From assembly GCF_900129135.1 (NCBI RefSeq), contig NZ_FQVI01000017.1, forward strand, positions 32,014 to 96,013: a stretch of 64,000 bases of DNA. Direction: 5' to 3'. Positions 61,137-64,000 of this stretch are shown piece by piece; positions within the stretch are counted from its first letter, which is position 1; every line of letters begins with the position of its first letter. The position numbers and the translations under genes are program-made. Below the pieces are notes generated by a model that was not told the origin of the DNA, ran no database searches, and saw only the letters and a program-made list of their open reading frames with translations. The DNA is from Lactonifactor longoviformis DSM 17459. Its GTDB lineage: Bacteria; Bacillota; Clostridia; Lachnospirales; Lachnospiraceae.

Positions 61137-62495
61137 TTACTCCATTGCCTCTCTTAACTTATCGCTAGCTTCCTCTACTGACTTCTGCCAGTCCGCAACT
61201 GTTTTATCTCCGCTTACGATACTATCCACTGCCCTGAACAGGGTGTCATTCATGGATACACCTTCCACCGGATTGGTAGAGGCGAATCCGCCCATTACAG
61301 GAACTGCTGCGTCGTTATCATATACACTGTAGAACATTTTATTGTCGCCTGTAAGTTTTTCTGAAATCCCGACGATTGGCTGAATCGCATTGGATTTCGC
61401 AAAGATGTCAGCTGCTTTGTCAGAGTACATAAATGCAATCCACTCTTTTGCCAGATCCTGGTTCTTTCCCTCTGCCGGAATCCACATCTGCTCGAAGAAG
61501 GTAAATGAAGAAGGTTTCTGAGAATCTGATACTGCAGGAACTGCTGTGAATCCCCACTCAAATCCTTCTGCTCTCGGTGCATCTGCCATTTCACCCGGAA
61601 GCCAGGTTCCGTTTGGACAGAAGATTGCTTTGTTGTCCAGGATTAGCTGCTGATTCTTTGTAAAACTTTCTTCATTGGCATTCCCCAGGGTGGTAGGTTC
61701 TACATACTGTGCCAGTTTGCCTATTGTCTCAAATACTGCGGTTGCCTCCGGTGATTCCCAGATGCCGTCTTTATATGTCATGCATTCGTTATAGAATTCC
61801 GCGCCGCCTGAAGACTCCAAAGTTGCGTAGATAAATGCATCGAAGTACCCCGCATGAGGATAGGTGAATAAGGAGATTCCCTCGGCTTTTGCTTTGTCAC
61901 CAAGCTCCCACATTTCATCCCATGTCTTTGGAACTTCCCAGCCCTTTTCCTTCAGCAGGCCTGCATTGTAGAAAAGTCCGCAGGGGCTGTAGAACATGGG
62001 CGCATAATATGTTTTTCCGTCATTATAAGGCATGGTTCCCAGCGTATCGAGAAATCCCGGAAGGATTTTTTCTCTTACGGTAACCTCTTCTCCAGGAACC
62101 GTCATATCCAGCACATCATCCAGACAGGTAAGCCCTTTTTCCTTTGTAATTGTCTCAGTAAGACCGGCGTCACGTCCTGTGGCACAGTGGATTACGTCCG
62201 GGTAGTCGCCGCTTTTCATGGCCGGTGTAATCTTATCTTCAATCTTTTTATCTACCTGCAGTTCAACGGTAACACCCTCATGGGTTTCCTCAAACGCTTT
62301 GGCAACCTCACTCCAGAGTTCTGCGCCGTATCCGCCTTCAAATGCAGCTACTTTCAGCACCTGTCCGCCGTCCCCTTTGGCGTCATCACCGCCCTTTGAA
62401 CTGTCGTCTGTATTCCCACAGCCTGCGAGAATGGTGGTTGACATTACTGCTGCAAGTCCCAAAGCAAGCCATCTTGTTACTTCTTTCCTTTTCAT
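61137..62495 (-). CDS. Carbohydrate-binding lipoprotein of the ABC importer
   Basis: 452 residues. Lipoprotein signal peptide with lipobox LAGC (Cys at about 26), Gly/Asp/Ser-rich linker, then a type I solute-binding fold (VLKVAAFEGGYGAELWSEVAKAFEE; PMFYSPCGLFYNAGLLKEKGW). CUT1 family, of the kind that binds N-acetylglucosamine or oligosaccharides. First gene of the operon, GGAGGG ribosome site. The neighbour GH43-like gene suggests a plant- or host-glycan fragment. Confidence 0.92.
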   Translation of the reverse strand: MKRKEVTRWLALGLAAVMSTTILAGCGNTDDSSKGGDDAKGDGGQVLKVAAFEGGYGAELWSEVAKAFEETHEGVTVELQVDKKIEDKITPAMKSGDYPDVIHCATGRDAGLTETITKEKGLTCLDDVLDMTVPGEEVTVREKILPGFLDTLGTMPYNDGKTYYAPMFYSPCGLFYNAGLLKEKGWEVPKTWDEMWELGDKAKAEGISLFTYPHAGYFDAFIYATLESSGGAEFYNECMTYKDGIWESPEATAVFETIGKLAQYVEPTTLGNANEESFTKNQQLILDNKAIFCPNGTWLPGEMADAPRAEGFEWGFTAVPAVSDSQKPSSFTFFEQMWIPAEGKNQDLAKEWIAFMYSDKAADIFAKSNAIQPIVGISEKLTGDNKMFYSVYDNDAAVPVMGGFASTNPVEGVSMNDTLFRAVDSIVSGDKTVADWQKSVEEASDKLREAME

Positions 62496-62704
62496 ACCTT
62501 TTTCCCTCCATAAATAATATTTCCTTGAGATGTTTTTATCATAGCCTAGTTTTACTTCTAATTCTATAAATATCTTGTCTTTACTTTTATATATTTTGCT
62601 TTTTACACAAAAGAAATACTATTTATTTCAAATAATCAGTGCATTTCAACCACAGCATGAGCTGTGCAGGGTACGGCAGCTATCATTTCCAATAAATTTC
62701 CAGG

Positions 62705-62733
62705 TTGAAAAAATAGTATCCTGCCATTATAAT
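62705..62733 (+). promoter_or_regulatory. Promoter of the GH43-like gene
   Basis: TTGAAA, 17 bases, TATAAT, about 38 bases before the start at 62772. On the other strand I see only weak candidates for the ABC operon promoter. The rest of 62496-62704 is AT-rich without other features. Confidence 0.65.
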
Positions 62734-62771
62734 TATGGCAACTCCAAAAGAGAAAGGAATGTACAGCAAAT

Positions 62772-63692
62772 ATGAATAAAAATGGCACTCTTTGGTATGA
62801 TACCGACGGAAATCCCATACAGGCTCACGGTGGAATGATCCTTCCGCACGGCGATACTTATTATTGGTACGGAGAAAACAAAAACGGGCCGACTTCCCTT
62901 GCCCCCTCCGGAGATATCCGGGTAGATTTCATAGGTATCTCCTGCTATTCGTCAAAAAACTGCATAGACTGGAAAAATGAGGGGATTGTGCTTCCTGCTT
63001 CTTCCGCACCGGGCAGCGATCTGTACCGTGATATGGTCTGCGAGCGTCCAAAGGTAATATACAATCAAAAAACCGGAAAATTTGTCATGTGGATGCATAT
63101 AGATACCCCTGACTACCGATCCGCCAGAGCCGGCGTAGCCACAGCAGACGCCCCCACCGGCCCTTTCACCTATTTGTACAGCGATATTCCCAACCGTTCG
63201 GACTGCAGGGATATGACTCTGTTTCAGGATCTGGATCAGCGTGTATATCTGATCCACAGCTCAGACTGGAATAAAACGCTCCGAATCAGCCAGCTGACAG
63301 ATGATTATCTTCACTTTACCGGTGTCTGCACAAAGATATTCCCTGAACAGGAGAGGGAAGCCCCTGCGGTTTTCTATCACCAGGGTCTGTATTATATGAT
63401 CACCTCAGGGTGTACCGGCTGGGACGCCAACAGCGCCCTGTACGGCATTTCTTCAAATCTTTTAACGGGCTGGAAACTCATCGACAATCCCTGTGAGGGA
63501 AAGAATTACCGCAAAACCTTCTATGGACAGAGTACCTTTGTATTTGAAAAGGACGGACACTTTTATTTGATGCTGGACCACTGGAAGCCCGAAAACCTCA
63601 AGGCATCCGGCTACAGTATTCTGCCCGTCACTGCGGACGGAATGGATCTGCGCATTCCATTTACAGAATATCCGTTCCAACAGACAAAATAA
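62772..63692 (+). CDS. Family 43-type glycoside hydrolase (GH43_24/34-like)
   Basis: 306 residues, cytoplasmic (no signal). Five-bladed propeller signature: IQAHGGMILPHGDTYYWYGENK at the first blade, then CERPKVIYNQKTGKFVMWMH, SRDMTLFQD-like (CRDMTLFQDLDQRVYLI), EREAPAVFYHQGLYYMITSG and YGQSTFVF at successive blades. The acidic residues in CERP, DLD and EAPA are candidates for catalysis. This branch includes exo-beta-galactanase/galactosidase-type enzymes; arabino- or xylosidase activity cannot be excluded. It lies divergent from the sugar ABC importer, so probably acts on the imported oligosaccharide. Confidence 0.85.
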   Translation: MNKNGTLWYDTDGNPIQAHGGMILPHGDTYYWYGENKNGPTSLAPSGDIRVDFIGISCYSSKNCIDWKNEGIVLPASSAPGSDLYRDMVCERPKVIYNQKTGKFVMWMHIDTPDYRSARAGVATADAPTGPFTYLYSDIPNRSDCRDMTLFQDLDQRVYLIHSSDWNKTLRISQLTDDYLHFTGVCTKIFPEQEREAPAVFYHQGLYYMITSGCTGWDANSALYGISSNLLTGWKLIDNPCEGKNYRKTFYGQSTFVFEKDGHFYLMLDHWKPENLKASGYSILPVTADGMDLRIPFTEYPFQQTK

Positions 63693-63720
63693 AGGGGCTG
63701 TGAAAAAAGTCCCGTAAAAA

Positions 63721-63764
63721 AAGAACGCTTTCAGGTATACAAACCTGGAGGCGTTCTTCTTTTT
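63721..63764 (+). terminator. Hairpin inside the left end of the insertion sequence
   Basis: AAGAACGC / GCGTTCTT outer stem with CAGGT / ACCTG inner stem, then CTTTTTG. It ends incoming transcription from the GH43-like gene and shields the transposase. Confidence 0.75.
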
Positions 63765-63783
63765 GTGGTAAAATTAATCTACT

Positions 63784-64000
63784 ATGAACAATAATACCGA
63801 GAAATATTATACCGCAAAACAGGGAAGGCTGCCACTGTTTTTTTCGGATTGTCTGGATCTCTGTGATCCAGTATTAGCATTTGACAGAATCATGGAGGAG
63901 ATTGGAATAGAAAGATATCTTAGGCCAGAGCCCTCACATAAACTGGGCCGGCCCGGATATAATCGGGTCAACATGCTAAAGACAGTCCTGTTCGGCTTTA
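63784..64000 (+). CDS. Transposase N-terminus (IS1182/DUF772 type), cut by window edge
   Basis: 72 codons visible. DPVLAFDRIMEEIGIERYL, then HKLGRPGYNRVNMLKTVLFGF, the DUF772-type start of IS1182/IS5-family transposases. Start ATG at 63784. A degenerate relative lies at 21673-22123. Confidence 0.8.
   Translation, partial: MNNNTEKYYTAKQGRLPLFFSDCLDLCDPVLAFDRIMEEIGIERYLRPEPSHKLGRPGYNRVNMLKTVLFGF

Larger units (their letters stand above)
63694..64000 (+). mobile_element. Left part of an IS1182-like insertion sequence (runs off the window)
   Basis: Starts with GGGGCTGTGAAAAAAGTC a few bases after the GH43 stop, a typical terminal inverted-repeat start of IS4/IS1182-type elements, followed by a hairpin and the transposase. 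The right end is outside the window, so the IR cannot be confirmed. Confidence 0.6.

Overview
The window looks like a chromosomal segment from a Gram-positive anaerobe of the Lachnospiraceae / Clostridium cluster XIVa type. The reasons are strong AGGAGG ribosome sites, TTGACA/TATAAT promoters, a tmRNA whose tag reads ADENLALAA, class III fructose bisphosphatase, YajC/Tgt, the 2-hydroxyacyl-CoA dehydratase-activase family giant protein, choline-binding-type wall hydrolases, and several UROD-family methyltransferases with LacI/LysR regulators. The assignment is inference; no 16S gene is present.

Layout. 1-2.1 kb: 3'-truncated UROD-family methyltransferase divergent from a LacI regulator with two matching operators. 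2.2-6.3 kb: CHAD protein, cysteine synthase-like enzyme, CorC-type membrane protein and a small acidic Cys-containing protein under a perfect consensus promoter. 6.4-14.5 kb: the most unusual locus, all on the minus strand: PucR-type regulator, SLC13/DASS anion transporter, free-standing SnoaL/NTF2-like protein, a 982-residue SnoaL-GcvT-GcvT fusion, and an MFS carrier. I read it as an inducible folate-dependent methyl (demethylation) catabolic cluster of unknown substrate. 14.7-15.5 kb: 3' remnant of an IS110-family element. 15.5-20 kb: UROD protein, MFS, UROD protein, LysR: a second methyl-transfer-like cluster. 20-22.6 kb: a gene graveyard (AraC/GyrI-like, ClpP, a small secreted or membrane protein, transposase, SorC regulator, all broken).

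22.6-57 kb is mostly housekeeping: fbp; two wall hydrolases; serC-serA-(small ORF)-DUF1015-C_GCAxxG protein; leuB-ilvD-ilvB; tgt, YitT, yajC; a 1419-residue dehydratase-activase-like protein; ABC transporter with its own two-component system; hisH-hisF-ung-flippase; a second two-component system; an old-yellow-enzyme-type reductase with a divergent LysR. 58.5-58.9 kb holds ssrA. 59-63.7 kb is a sugar ABC transporter (binding protein, two permeases, small DUF6903-like membrane protein) divergent from a GH43-type glycosidase. The right edge enters an IS1182-like insertion sequence.

How it works together: the accessory left third appears devoted to acquiring and demethylating small methylated compounds (GcvT-type folate chemistry plus UROD/MtaA-type chemistry), each cluster with its own transporter and regulator, though no corrinoid protein or corrinoid reactivator is seen here. 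The right end imports and trims an oligosaccharide. The middle supplies serine, branched-chain amino acids, histidine ring closure, wall turnover and translation quality control. Gene starts were chosen by ribosome-site spacing. All family calls come from reading the sequence; no database search was run.
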